The notes under the pieces are model-generated. The model ran no database searches, was not told the DNA's origin, and saw only the letters and a program-made list of their open reading frames with translations. DNA of 64,000 nucleotides from the NCBI RefSeq assembly GCF_001267885.1, contig NZ_CP012382.1:3397001-3461000 (forward strand), in the 5' to 3' direction. Both the position numbers and the translations under genes were made by a program. Positions 19,779-27,323 of this stretch are shown here, in pieces; the first letter of the stretch is position 1; the number at the start of each line of letters is the position of its first letter. Source of the DNA: Streptomyces ambofaciens ATCC 23877. Lineage in GTDB: Bacteria > Actinomycetota > Actinomycetes > Streptomycetales > Streptomycetaceae.

Positions 19779-20621
19779 TCACGTGTGGAGCATCAGCCCG
19801 ATCCCGACGACGAGGAGCCCCGCCGCCGCGAGACGGGGCGCGCCGAAGCTCTCCCGGAAGAAGAGGGCCCCGATCGCCGCGCCGACCAGGATCGAGGACT
19901 CGCGCAGGGCCGCGATCGGCGCGAGTTCGGCGCGGGTCTGCGCCCACAGGACGAGCCCGTACGCGGTGACGGAGAGCACCGCGCCGAGCAGTCCGAGGCG
20001 CGCCTGCGGCCGCAGCAGCGCCCAGGCGCCGGCGCGGTGGCGGTACACGAAGTACGCCGGGAGGGCCGTCCCCTGCACCGCCATCAGCCAGGCGATGTAC
20101 CCGAGGGAGGACCCGGAGGCGCGTACGCCCAGCCCGTCGACCACCGTGTACGCCGCGATGGTCACCCCGGTCGCCAGGGCCGCGCCGATGGCCGCCCAGT
20201 CGGGCCGCCGTCCCCGCAGCCCCCACAGGGCGACGCCGGTCAGGCCGGCGCAGGACAGCAGGATGCCGCCGGTCGCCCAGCCGTCCGGCACCTCGCCCGC
20301 GAAGACGGCGGCGAGGACGGTGACCAGCAGGGGCGCGCTGCCGCGGGCGATCGGATAGGCCTGCCCGAAGTCGCCCAGCCGGAAGGAGCGCATCAGCAGG
20401 GCGTAGTACGCGAGGTGGATCGCGGCGGAGGCCAGGAGGTAGGGCCACGCGCCGGCCGCCGGGACGGCCGTGAACGGCAGCAGCGCGAGCCCGATGAGCA
20501 TCCCGCCGCCCGATATCAGCGCGAAGCCGGTCAGCTTGTCCGTGATGCGGTGCGCGATCGCGTTCCAGCTCGCGTGCGTCACCGCGGCGAGCAGGACGGC
20601 GCCGGTGACCAGTGGGGTCAC
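19779..20621 (-). CDS. EamA/DMT family transporter
   Basis: A 280-residue inner-membrane protein with ten predicted helices in two EamA halves, each ending in a short loop (for example SFGAPRLAAAGLLVVGIGLML at the end). DMT proteins export small metabolites or amino acids; the substrate is not predictable. The GTG at 20621 overlaps the stop of the ybaK gene as GTGA, so the two form a coupled pair. Confidence 0.88.
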   Translation of the reverse strand: MTPLVTGAVLLAAVTHASWNAIAHRITDKLTGFALISGGGMLIGLALLPFTAVPAAGAWPYLLASAAIHLAYYALLMRSFRLGDFGQAYPIARGSAPLLVTVLAAVFAGEVPDGWATGGILLSCAGLTGVALWGLRGRRPDWAAIGAALATGVTIAAYTVVDGLGVRASGSSLGYIAWLMAVQGTALPAYFVYRHRAGAWALLRPQARLGLLGAVLSVTAYGLVLWAQTRAELAPIAALRESSILVGAAIGALFFRESFGAPRLAAAGLLVVGIGLMLHT

Positions 20622-21130
20622 TCGGCGCGCTCGCGCACGTCCACGAGGGTGGCACCGGCGGTGGCGACGAGTTCCTTCGGCTCCATCGGGAAGACGGCGT
20701 ACGGGGTGCCGGCGGCGGCCCAGACGACCTCGTGCGCGAGGAGGGACCGGTCGGCGAGCACCCGGGTCCGCTCGCGGTGGCCGAAGGGCGGGACGCCCCC
20801 GATCGCGTACCCGGTGGTCTCCCGTACGACGTCGGCCCCGGCCCGCGTGACCTTGCCGGCGCCGAGTTCCTCGCGGACCCGCTCCAGGTCGACGCGGGAG
20901 GCGCCGTCCATGAGGACCAGGACGGGCACGCCGTCGGCGGCGAAGACGAGCGACTTGCAGATCTGGCTCAGCTCGCACCCGATCGCGGCGGCGGCCTCGG
21001 CGGCGGTGCGCGTGGCCTCCGGGAAGCGCCGCGCCCGTGCCACCAGGTCGGCGAGGCCCAGTCCGCGCAGGGCCTCGGCGAACCGGGGGTGGGCGGCAGG
21101 GGCGTCGGAGGTGCCCTCGGTCGTAGTCAT
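20618..21130 (-). CDS. YbaK/EbsC family aminoacyl-tRNA deacylase
   Basis: A 170-residue stand-alone editing-domain protein. The catalytic Lys lies in LSQICKSLVF (about residue 53), and the conserved GYAIGGVPPFGH and DRSLLAHEVVWAAAGTP segments are present. Family members hydrolyse mischarged tRNA such as Cys-tRNAPro. The ATG at 21130 has no ribosome site but has TAGCGT 7 nt upstream, so it is likely leaderless. It is the first gene of a pair with the EamA transporter. Confidence 0.9.
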   Translation of the reverse strand: MTTTEGTSDAPAAHPRFAEALRGLGLADLVARARRFPEATRTAAEAAAAIGCELSQICKSLVFAADGVPVLVLMDGASRVDLERVREELGAGKVTRAGADVVRETTGYAIGGVPPFGHRERTRVLADRSLLAHEVVWAAAGTPYAVFPMEPKELVATAGATLVDVRERAE

Positions 21131-21137
21131 GAACGGC

Positions 21138-21143
21138 ACGCTA
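21138..21143 (-). promoter_or_regulatory. -10 box for leaderless ybaK
   Basis: TAGCGT ends 7 nt before the ybaK ATG. It is part of the window-wide TANNNT-N6/7-start pattern. Confidence 0.5.
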
Positions 21144-21305
21144 GCGGTGGGTGTAGGCGGCACGCGACCCGTTTGCCCCGGGGACCGCCGGCGCCCCGCC
21201 TCCGCGTCGCGGGGGCCGTGTCCGCGGGCGTCCGGGGCCACCGTCGCGCGTCGGCCGGTTCCGCCGCGCCGGGCGTCCGCGCCGCCCGGCCGGCGGAGGC
21301 CTCCG

Positions 21306-21410
21306 TCGTGCCGGCGGGCTCACGGACGGCTGGGTACCGATCGTGCCGGCGGGCTCACGGACGGCTGGGTACCGATCGTGCCGGCGGGCTCACGGACGGC
21401 TGGGTACCGG
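21306..21410. repeat. 35-bp direct repeat, three copies, spanning an MFS stop codon
   Basis: Three tandem copies (21306-21340, 21341-21375, 21376-21410) start TCGTGCCGGCGGGC and end GGGTACCGA, the last with one terminal change. The third copy contains the stop codon of the MFS gene (21390-21392). The unit therefore duplicates that gene's 3' end, including the PVPSRP coding tail and stop. Confidence 0.93.
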
Positions 21411-22928
21411 CTCGCTCCGTTCGGCGGCGTCCCGCGGGCCTTCCCCGCTGCCGGCGTCGTCGGCGGGGGCCGCGGGCCCGGGGCGCGGGGTGTTCATCAG
21501 GAAGGCCGCGATCAGCGCACCGACGGTGATGATGCCCGCGGCCCACACGCCGGCCGTCTGGAAGCCCTCCATCACCGCCTGCTTGGCGAACGCCGGATCC
21601 GCGCCCTGCGGGGCGTGCGTGTCCAGGTGGTCCGCGGTCGTACTGGCGGCGATGGTGTTGAGCAGCGCGGTCCCGAGCGAACTTCCGGTCTGCTGCGCCG
21701 TGTTGACGCCGGCGGAGGCGATGCCCGCGTCGCCGGGGTCGACGCCGTGGGTGGCGTAGTCGTAGGCCACCGGCATGATCAGGCCCGCGCCGAATCCGGA
21801 CAGCAGCCCGGCGACCAGGACACCACGGGCGTAGGAGGTGCCGGGGTCGACGGTGAGCAGCCAGAGCATGCCGGAGGCGAGGACGAGCATGCCGGGCACC
21901 ATCAGGGCCCGCGGCGGGACCCTGGGCAGCAGGCGAGCGGTGAGCCCGCCGGCGGACAGCAGGACCGCCACGGTCATCGGCAGGAAGGCCACACCCGTGC
22001 GGACCGGCGAGTATCCCTTGACGGCCTGCAGGTAGTAGGTCATGAACAGGAACGCCCCGAACATGCCGATGAAGGCCAGTCCCGCACCCAGGTAGGCGCC
22101 GCCGCGGGTCCGGTCGGCGATCACCCGCAACGGCAGCAGCGGTGACGGCACGCGGCTCTCCACGAGGGCGAAGACGGCGAGCAGCACCCCACCCCCTGCC
22201 AGCAGGCACACCACCGGGGCCGAGCCCCACCCGTCGGACTCGGCCCGGGCGGTGCCGTACACCAGCGCGAGCAGGCCGCCGGTCACCAGGAGCACACCGG
22301 GGACGTCGAACCGGACCCTGCCCTCGTGCCGTGACTCGGTGAGCAGGGCGCCGCCGCCGACCACCGCGGCCAGGGCGATCGGGACACTGATGTACAGGCA
22401 CCAGCGCCAGTCCAGGTACTCGGTCAGCGCACCCCCGGCCAGCAGCCCGATGGCGCCGGCGGCGGCGGTGATCGCGCCCCAGATCCCGAACGCCTTGGCG
22501 CGCTCCTTCGGCTCGGTGAACATCACGGTCAGCAGCGAGAGCGCGGACGGGCCGAGCAGCGCGGCGAACGCGCCCTGCGCGGCCCGGGCGACCAGCAACG
22601 CCTCGAAGCCGCCGGCCGCGCCGCCGAGGGCCGACGCACCTGCGAAACCGAGCAGCCCGATCAGGAAGGCCCGCTTGCGCCCGGTGTAGTCCGCGATCCG
22701 TCCGCCGAGCAGCAGGAGACTGCCGAACGCGAGCGTGTACGCGGTGATGATCCACTGCCGGTCGCCGTCGGAGATCCCCAGGTCCCGCTGGAGCGTGGGC
22801 AGCGCGATGTTCACCACCGTGCCGTCCAGGACGATCATCAGCTGGGCCAGCCCGATGAAGAACAGCGCGGACCAGCGGCGCGGATCGGCCCCGCCGGCCC
22901 GCGCCTTCGTGGTTGCCGTGACTTCCAT
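21390..22928 (-). CDS. DHA2-family MFS drug transporter
   Basis: A 512-residue permease with 14 hydrophobic segments. It has the DHA2 start LAQLMIVLDGTVVNIALP, motif A in GGRIADYTGRKR and the antiporter motif around WGAITAAAGAIGLLAGG. Family members export drugs and dyes by proton antiport. The C-terminal 35 residues are hydrophilic, and the last residues lie within a triplicated 35-bp repeat. It is divergent from the ECF41-like sigma gene, which makes it a candidate target or partner of that factor. Confidence 0.9.
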   Translation of the reverse strand: MEVTATTKARAGGADPRRWSALFFIGLAQLMIVLDGTVVNIALPTLQRDLGISDGDRQWIITAYTLAFGSLLLLGGRIADYTGRKRAFLIGLLGFAGASALGGAAGGFEALLVARAAQGAFAALLGPSALSLLTVMFTEPKERAKAFGIWGAITAAAGAIGLLAGGALTEYLDWRWCLYISVPIALAAVVGGGALLTESRHEGRVRFDVPGVLLVTGGLLALVYGTARAESDGWGSAPVVCLLAGGGVLLAVFALVESRVPSPLLPLRVIADRTRGGAYLGAGLAFIGMFGAFLFMTYYLQAVKGYSPVRTGVAFLPMTVAVLLSAGGLTARLLPRVPPRALMVPGMLVLASGMLWLLTVDPGTSYARGVLVAGLLSGFGAGLIMPVAYDYATHGVDPGDAGIASAGVNTAQQTGSSLGTALLNTIAASTTADHLDTHAPQGADPAFAKQAVMEGFQTAGVWAAGIITVGALIAAFLMNTPRPGPAAPADDAGSGEGPRDAAERSEPVPSRP

Positions 22929-23056
22929 GGATCAGTCCTCACTCGTGATGCCGGGTGCCGCGCGGATCGTCCGGACGGCGTCGGACGACCACGGGACGGC
23001 ACCGGCCCGGTCGGCGTAACAGACGCGGGTGTGTGAGGGACGCCACGGACGGCGGG

Positions 23057-23083
23057 TGTGACAACGGGCCGGGCCGCGTCGTC
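23057..23083 (+). promoter_or_regulatory. Candidate ECF41-type promoter upstream of sigma gene
   Basis: TGTGACA (23057-23063), 16 nt, CGTC (23080-23083) is one mismatch from the TGTCACA-N16-CGTC consensus I recall for ECF41 factors. It lies 55 nt before the sigma start and would allow autoregulation. Confidence 0.45.
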
Positions 23084-23138
23084 GTATGCACGTGCCGCGG
23101 GACCACGGCAGGGCAGGACGAACGGGCAGGAGCCGGTG

Positions 23139-24071
23139 ATGGGCGAGGGCAGTGAGCGGGCGGACGGCGGGACCGTGCCGGTCCACGGCGGCGGGACCGA
23201 CGCGGCCACCGGGGCGTTCGTCGCCCACCGCGCCCTGCTGTTCACGGTCGCCTACGAGATGCTCGGTTCGGCCGCCGACGCCGAGGACGTCCTGCAGGAG
23301 ACGTGGCTGCGCTGGGTGAACGTCGACCTCGGCCAGGTGCGCGAACCGCGCGCCTACCTGGTGCGCATCGCGACGCGGCAGGCGATCGACCGGCTGCGCA
23401 CGCTCAGCCGGCGCAGGGAGGCCTACGTCGGTCCCTGGCTGCCCGAGCCGCTGCTGACCGCTCCGGACGTGGCCGAGAACGTCGAACTGGCCGAGAGCGT
23501 CTCGATGGCGATGCTGCTCGTGCTGGAGACGCTCGCGCCCGTCGAGCGGGCGGTGTTCGTGCTGCGCGAGGTCTTCGAGCTGGACTACGGGGAGATCGCC
23601 GAGGCGGTCGGCAAGAGCCCGGCCGCCGTCCGTCAGATCGCCTACCGCGCACGGGGGCACGTCGCCGCGCGCCGCCCCCGCACGGCCATCTCCCCGGCCG
23701 AGACCCGAGCCGCGCTCGAGGCGTTCCGGCACGCGGTCGCCTCCGGCGACCTGCAGACCCTGATCGACATCCTCGCCCCGGAGGTGGTCTACCTGGGCGA
23801 CGGCGGCGGGGCCAGGCAGGCCACGCCGCGGCCCGTCGTGGGCGCCGGCGACGTGGCCCGCCTGCTGGTGCTCGGACTGCCCACCCTCGACGGCGCCTTT
23901 CTGGAGACCGTCCAGATCAACGGCTGCCCGGCGCTGCTCGTGCGGCGCGGCGAGGAGGTCGACGGCGTCGTGACGATGCGTGTCGAGAACGGCCTGATCA
24001 CCGCGTTCTACTCCGTGCGCAACCCCGAGAAGCTGGCGCACGTGGAGCGGGAGACCGCGCTGAGCCGCTGA
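23139..24071 (+). CDS. ECF41-type sigma factor (SigJ-like) with SnoaL-like C-terminal domain
   Basis: A 310-residue protein: sigma region 2 (AYEMLGSAADAEDVLQETWLRW), region 4 (LRTLSRRR... through ELDYGEIAEAVGKSPAAVRQIAYRAR) and a C-terminal SnoaL-like regulatory domain (about 190-310). The ECF41 hallmarks WLPEP, DGGG (in YLGDGGGARQA) and NPEKL are all present. In this group the fused domain replaces a separate anti-sigma factor. The ATG at 23139 has AGGAG 7 nt upstream. ECF41 genes usually neighbour a carboxymuconolactone decarboxylase, oxidoreductase or epimerase gene; none is here, and the divergent gene is an MFS exporter. Confidence 0.9.
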   Translation: MGEGSERADGGTVPVHGGGTDAATGAFVAHRALLFTVAYEMLGSAADAEDVLQETWLRWVNVDLGQVREPRAYLVRIATRQAIDRLRTLSRRREAYVGPWLPEPLLTAPDVAENVELAESVSMAMLLVLETLAPVERAVFVLREVFELDYGEIAEAVGKSPAAVRQIAYRARGHVAARRPRTAISPAETRAALEAFRHAVASGDLQTLIDILAPEVVYLGDGGGARQATPRPVVGAGDVARLLVLGLPTLDGAFLETVQINGCPALLVRRGEEVDGVVTMRVENGLITAFYSVRNPEKLAHVERETALSR

Positions 24072-24106
24072 GCGGGCGGAGACCGCGCTGAGCCGCTGAG
24101 CGGGCG
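24051..24106. repeat. 28-bp tandem duplication spanning sigma-gene stop
   Basis: Two perfect copies (24051-24078, 24079-24106) start GAGACCGCGC and end GAGCGGGCG. The first contains the last codons and the TGA of the sigma gene; the second repeats them downstream. Confidence 0.92.
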
Positions 24107-24121
24107 GGCCGGCAAGGGGGA

Positions 24122-24165
24122 AGCCGGTGAGGGCAGCCCCGTCCCCACGGAAGCCCTCACCGGCT
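24122..24165. terminator. Bidirectional hairpin between sigma and MMPL genes
   Basis: AGCCGGTGAGGGC (24122-24134) pairs perfectly with GCCCTCACCGGCT (24153-24165) across an 18-nt loop. It sits between the two converging genes. Confidence 0.75.
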
Positions 24166-24208
24166 GGTCTGTTCTCCGCCGCCCCGGGTCGGGGCGGCGG
24201 GTGGCGCG

Positions 24209-26443
24209 TCAGGTGCGGGCCAGTTCCCGGTCCTCCTCGGGGCCCGAGCCCCGTTCCTCGGCCGTGCGCAGGCCCTCACCCTCGACGTCCACGTTGGGCA
24301 GCGCGCGGTCCAGCCACTTCGGCAGCCACCAGGCCTTCCCGCCGAGCAGCGCGAGGACCGCCGGGACGAGGGCCATGCGGACGACGAACGCGTCGAAGAA
24401 GACGGCGATCGCCAGCCCGAAGCCGATCATCTTGACCATCGCCTCGCTGGAGCCGATGAAGCCCGCGAAGACCGCCATCATGATGACCGCCGCCGCTGTA
24501 ACAACCCTCGCGCCGTGCTTGAACCCGGTGACGACCGCCTGGTGGGGCTTCTCGCCGTGGACGTAGGCCTCCCGCATGCGGGTGACCAGGAAGACCTCGT
24601 AGTCCATCGCCAGGCCGAAGACCACGCCGACCATGAAGATCGGCATCATCGACATGACCGGACCGGTCTCCTCGACGCCCATCAGGCCGGACAGCCAGCC
24701 CCACTGGAAGACCGCGACGACCGCGCCGAGGGCCGCCATGACGGAGAGCAGGAAGCCGAGGGCCGCCTTCAGCGGGACCAGGATCGAACGGAAGACCACG
24801 ATCAGCAGGAGGAAGGCCAGGCCGACGACCAGGACCAGGTACGGCACCAGCGCGTCGTTCAGCTTCTGGCTGACGTCGATGTTCATCGCCGTCGAACCGG
24901 TGACCAGGGTCTGCGCCCCCGTGTCGGCCTCGACGGCGCCGCCCGCGTCGCGGATGGCGTGCACCAGGTCCTCGGTCTGCACGGAGGACGGCTTGGAGTC
25001 CGGGATCACGGTGATCGTCGCGGTGTCGCCGGCCTTGTTGGGCGCGGGCGGGGTCACCGCCACGACGTCGTCGAGCCCCTTGATCTCGTTCGAGACGTCG
25101 GTGAACACCTGCTGGGGGGCGTCGCTGCCCCGGGCGTCCACGACGACCATCAGCGGCCCGTTGAAGCCGGGGCCGAAGCCCTCCGAGAGCAGGTCGTAGG
25201 CCCGGCGCTGGGTCGTGGACGTCGGCTGCGAGCCGTCGTCGGGCAGGCCCAGTTCCAGGGAGGCCGCGGGGACGGCGGCGGCCCCGAGACCGACGACGCC
25301 CAGCAGCAGGACGGCCAGCGGACGGCGGACGACGAAGCTCGCCCAGCGGGTGCCGAGGTTGGCCTTGGCGGGTCCGCCCTCGGCCTGCGCGTCCTTCTTC
25401 TTCCTGCCGCCGCCCAGCAGCCTGCTCTTCGCACCGGTCGGCTTGACCCGGCGGCCGGCGTAACCGAGCAGCGCGGGGACCATCGTCAGGGCGATCAGGA
25501 CCGCGATGGCGACGGTGGCGGCCGCCGCGACGCCCATCTTGGTCAGCATCGGGATGTTGACGACCGCGAGGCCCACCAGGGCGATGACGACCGTGAGGCC
25601 GGCGAAGACGACCGCCGAGCCGGCGGTGCCGACCGCCCGGCCCGCGGCCTCCTCGCGCTCACGTCCCTCGGCGAGTTCGGCGCGGTAACGGGAGACGATG
25701 AAAAGGGCGTAGTCGATGCCGACCGCGAGACCGATCATCATCGCCAGGATGGAGGTGGTGGAGCCCAGCTCCAGCGCGCTGGCGAGGGCCGTGATGGAGG
25801 AGACGCCGATGCCGACGCCGATCAGGGCCGTGAGCAGGGGCAGTCCGGCCGCGACCAGCGAGCCGAAGGTGATGACGAGGACGACGGCGGCCACCGCGAT
25901 GCCGATGACCTCGGTGGCGCCGGTGTGCGGGACGGCCTGGAGCGCGTCACCGCCGACCTCGACGGTCAGCCCGGCGTCACGCGCCTGCTGGGCGGCGTCC
26001 TCCAGGGCGTCCTTGGTGGAGTCCTCCAGCTCCATGCCGGAGACGTCGTACCGCACCGACGCGTAGGCGATCGCGCCGTCCTTGCTGACGGCCTTGCCCT
26101 GGTAGGGGTCGGCGACCGAGGCGACCTCGGAGCCGTCGGCCAGATCGGCGACGGCCTTCTCGACGGTGGCCTTGTGGGCGGCGTCCGTCATCTTCTCGCC
26201 GGACGGCGCCTTGAAGACCACGCGCGCGGTGGCCCCGTCGGCGCTCTGTCCCGGGAAGCGCTCTTCGAGCAGGTCGAAGGCCTTCTGGGCCTCGGTGCCG
26301 GGGATGGAGAAGGAGGTGGTGCCGGCGGGCGGGGCACTGGCCGCACCGACGCCGGCGAGCGTCAGCAGGGCCACCCATATCAGGGCGACGAAGTGCCGTC
26401 GGCGGAAGGCGAGCCGGCCGAGTTTGTAGAGGAACGTTGCCAC
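24209..26443 (-). CDS. MMPL/RND-family membrane transporter
   Basis: A 744-residue protein with the twofold RND layout: helix 1, a large extracytoplasmic loop, five helices, then the same again. Proton-relay Asp-Tyr pairs are visible in GLAVGIDYALFIVSRYRAEL and AMDYEVFLVTRMREAY. MMPL proteins export lipids or drugs. The short cytoplasmic tail is acidic. It lies 104 nt downstream of, and in the same direction as, the tetR gene, so TetR probably represses it. Confidence 0.92.
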   Translation of the reverse strand: MATFLYKLGRLAFRRRHFVALIWVALLTLAGVGAASAPPAGTTSFSIPGTEAQKAFDLLEERFPGQSADGATARVVFKAPSGEKMTDAAHKATVEKAVADLADGSEVASVADPYQGKAVSKDGAIAYASVRYDVSGMELEDSTKDALEDAAQQARDAGLTVEVGGDALQAVPHTGATEVIGIAVAAVVLVITFGSLVAAGLPLLTALIGVGIGVSSITALASALELGSTTSILAMMIGLAVGIDYALFIVSRYRAELAEGREREEAAGRAVGTAGSAVVFAGLTVVIALVGLAVVNIPMLTKMGVAAAATVAIAVLIALTMVPALLGYAGRRVKPTGAKSRLLGGGRKKKDAQAEGGPAKANLGTRWASFVVRRPLAVLLLGVVGLGAAAVPAASLELGLPDDGSQPTSTTQRRAYDLLSEGFGPGFNGPLMVVVDARGSDAPQQVFTDVSNEIKGLDDVVAVTPPAPNKAGDTATITVIPDSKPSSVQTEDLVHAIRDAGGAVEADTGAQTLVTGSTAMNIDVSQKLNDALVPYLVLVVGLAFLLLIVVFRSILVPLKAALGFLLSVMAALGAVVAVFQWGWLSGLMGVEETGPVMSMMPIFMVGVVFGLAMDYEVFLVTRMREAYVHGEKPHQAVVTGFKHGARVVTAAAVIMMAVFAGFIGSSEAMVKMIGFGLAIAVFFDAFVVRMALVPAVLALLGGKAWWLPKWLDRALPNVDVEGEGLRTAEERGSGPEEDRELART

Positions 26444-26547
26444 GGGGGCGTACTCCCGGTCAGGTCGTGGGTCTTCAGGGCAGGGGTGATCAGCCCGACG
26501 ACGTGAGCGGTTACGTCAGGTGGGGATCGCCTGGTGGGGGGGACGGG

Positions 26548-27150
26548 TCAGGAGGAGGGGGAGACGCCGAGGGCGGGGAGGATCACGGCGTCGATGTACG
26601 AGGCGAGGAAGGCCCGCGTGGGCGGCTGGTCGTCGAGCAGCGTGCGGGTGGCGAAACCGCCGACCATCATGTGCACGAGGAAGTCCAGCGCCGGACAGTC
26701 CGCTCTGATCTCGCCCCGGTCGACGGCGCGTTGCAGCAGGCGCCGGAACTCCGCCATCTCCGGTTCGACCAGTTGCTCCCGGAAGGCCTGGCGCAGGTCC
26801 GGGTTCTGGTGGAGTGCCATGGCCACGCCCCGCATCAGCGCGGAGTTCTGGGCCATGGTGCAGTCGTCCTCGCGGGCCATCAGCGCGTGCAGGTCGCCCC
26901 GGAGCGTGCCGGTGTCGACCTCGCTGATCTCCCCCGGCTTGTTGTGCCGTATGGCCTTGACGACCAGCTCGGGCTTGCCGCCCCACTGGCGGTAGAGCGT
27001 CGCCTTGCTGGAGCGGGTGCGGGCGGCCACGGCGTCCATGGTCAGGGCGTCGTAGCCGACCTCGCGGAGCAGGTCGAGCACGGCCTCGTACAGCTCGGCC
27101 TCGCGCTCGGGAGTGATCCGACTGCGGCGCACGGTGGCTGTCTCGGTCAT
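26548..27150 (-). CDS. TetR-family transcriptional regulator
   Basis: A 200-residue repressor. The N-terminal helix-turn-helix is visible as LTMDAVAARTRSSKATLYRQWGGKPELV (residues about 35-62), with a TetR_C-like ligand domain after it. The ATG at 27150 has AGGAG 8 nt upstream; an in-frame start at 27171 is possible but its Met codon lies in the ribosome site. It is co-directional with the MMPL gene. Two inverted repeats 47-110 nt upstream are probable operators. Confidence 0.92.
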   Translation of the reverse strand: MTETATVRRSRITPEREAELYEAVLDLLREVGYDALTMDAVAARTRSSKATLYRQWGGKPELVVKAIRHNKPGEISEVDTGTLRGDLHALMAREDDCTMAQNSALMRGVAMALHQNPDLRQAFREQLVEPEMAEFRRLLQRAVDRGEIRADCPALDFLVHMMVGGFATRTLLDDQPPTRAFLASYIDAVILPALGVSPSS

Positions 27151-27196
27151 CTCGCTCACTCCTTCCTCCACTCGGAACGACGGTCGGCAACTGTCA

Positions 27197-27260
27197 GTAC
27201 GACACCGTTTCGTACAGGAAGAATGTACCCCGGCCCACTAGCGAAACGAAACGGTTTCGT
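27197..27260. promoter_or_regulatory. Two candidate TetR operators
   Basis: GTACGA-N7-TCGTAC (27197-27215) and the perfect palindrome ACGAAAC-G-GTTTCGT (27246-27260) share the half-site GTTTCGTAC. They lie between the divergent tetR and tricorn genes, so one regulator could control both directions. Confidence 0.6.
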
Positions 27261-27323
27261 ACGTGGCTTGGGTCACGGTTGTCAGCTCCCCATAAGTTGC
27301 CGGTACCCCGTGCCCGGAAAAGC

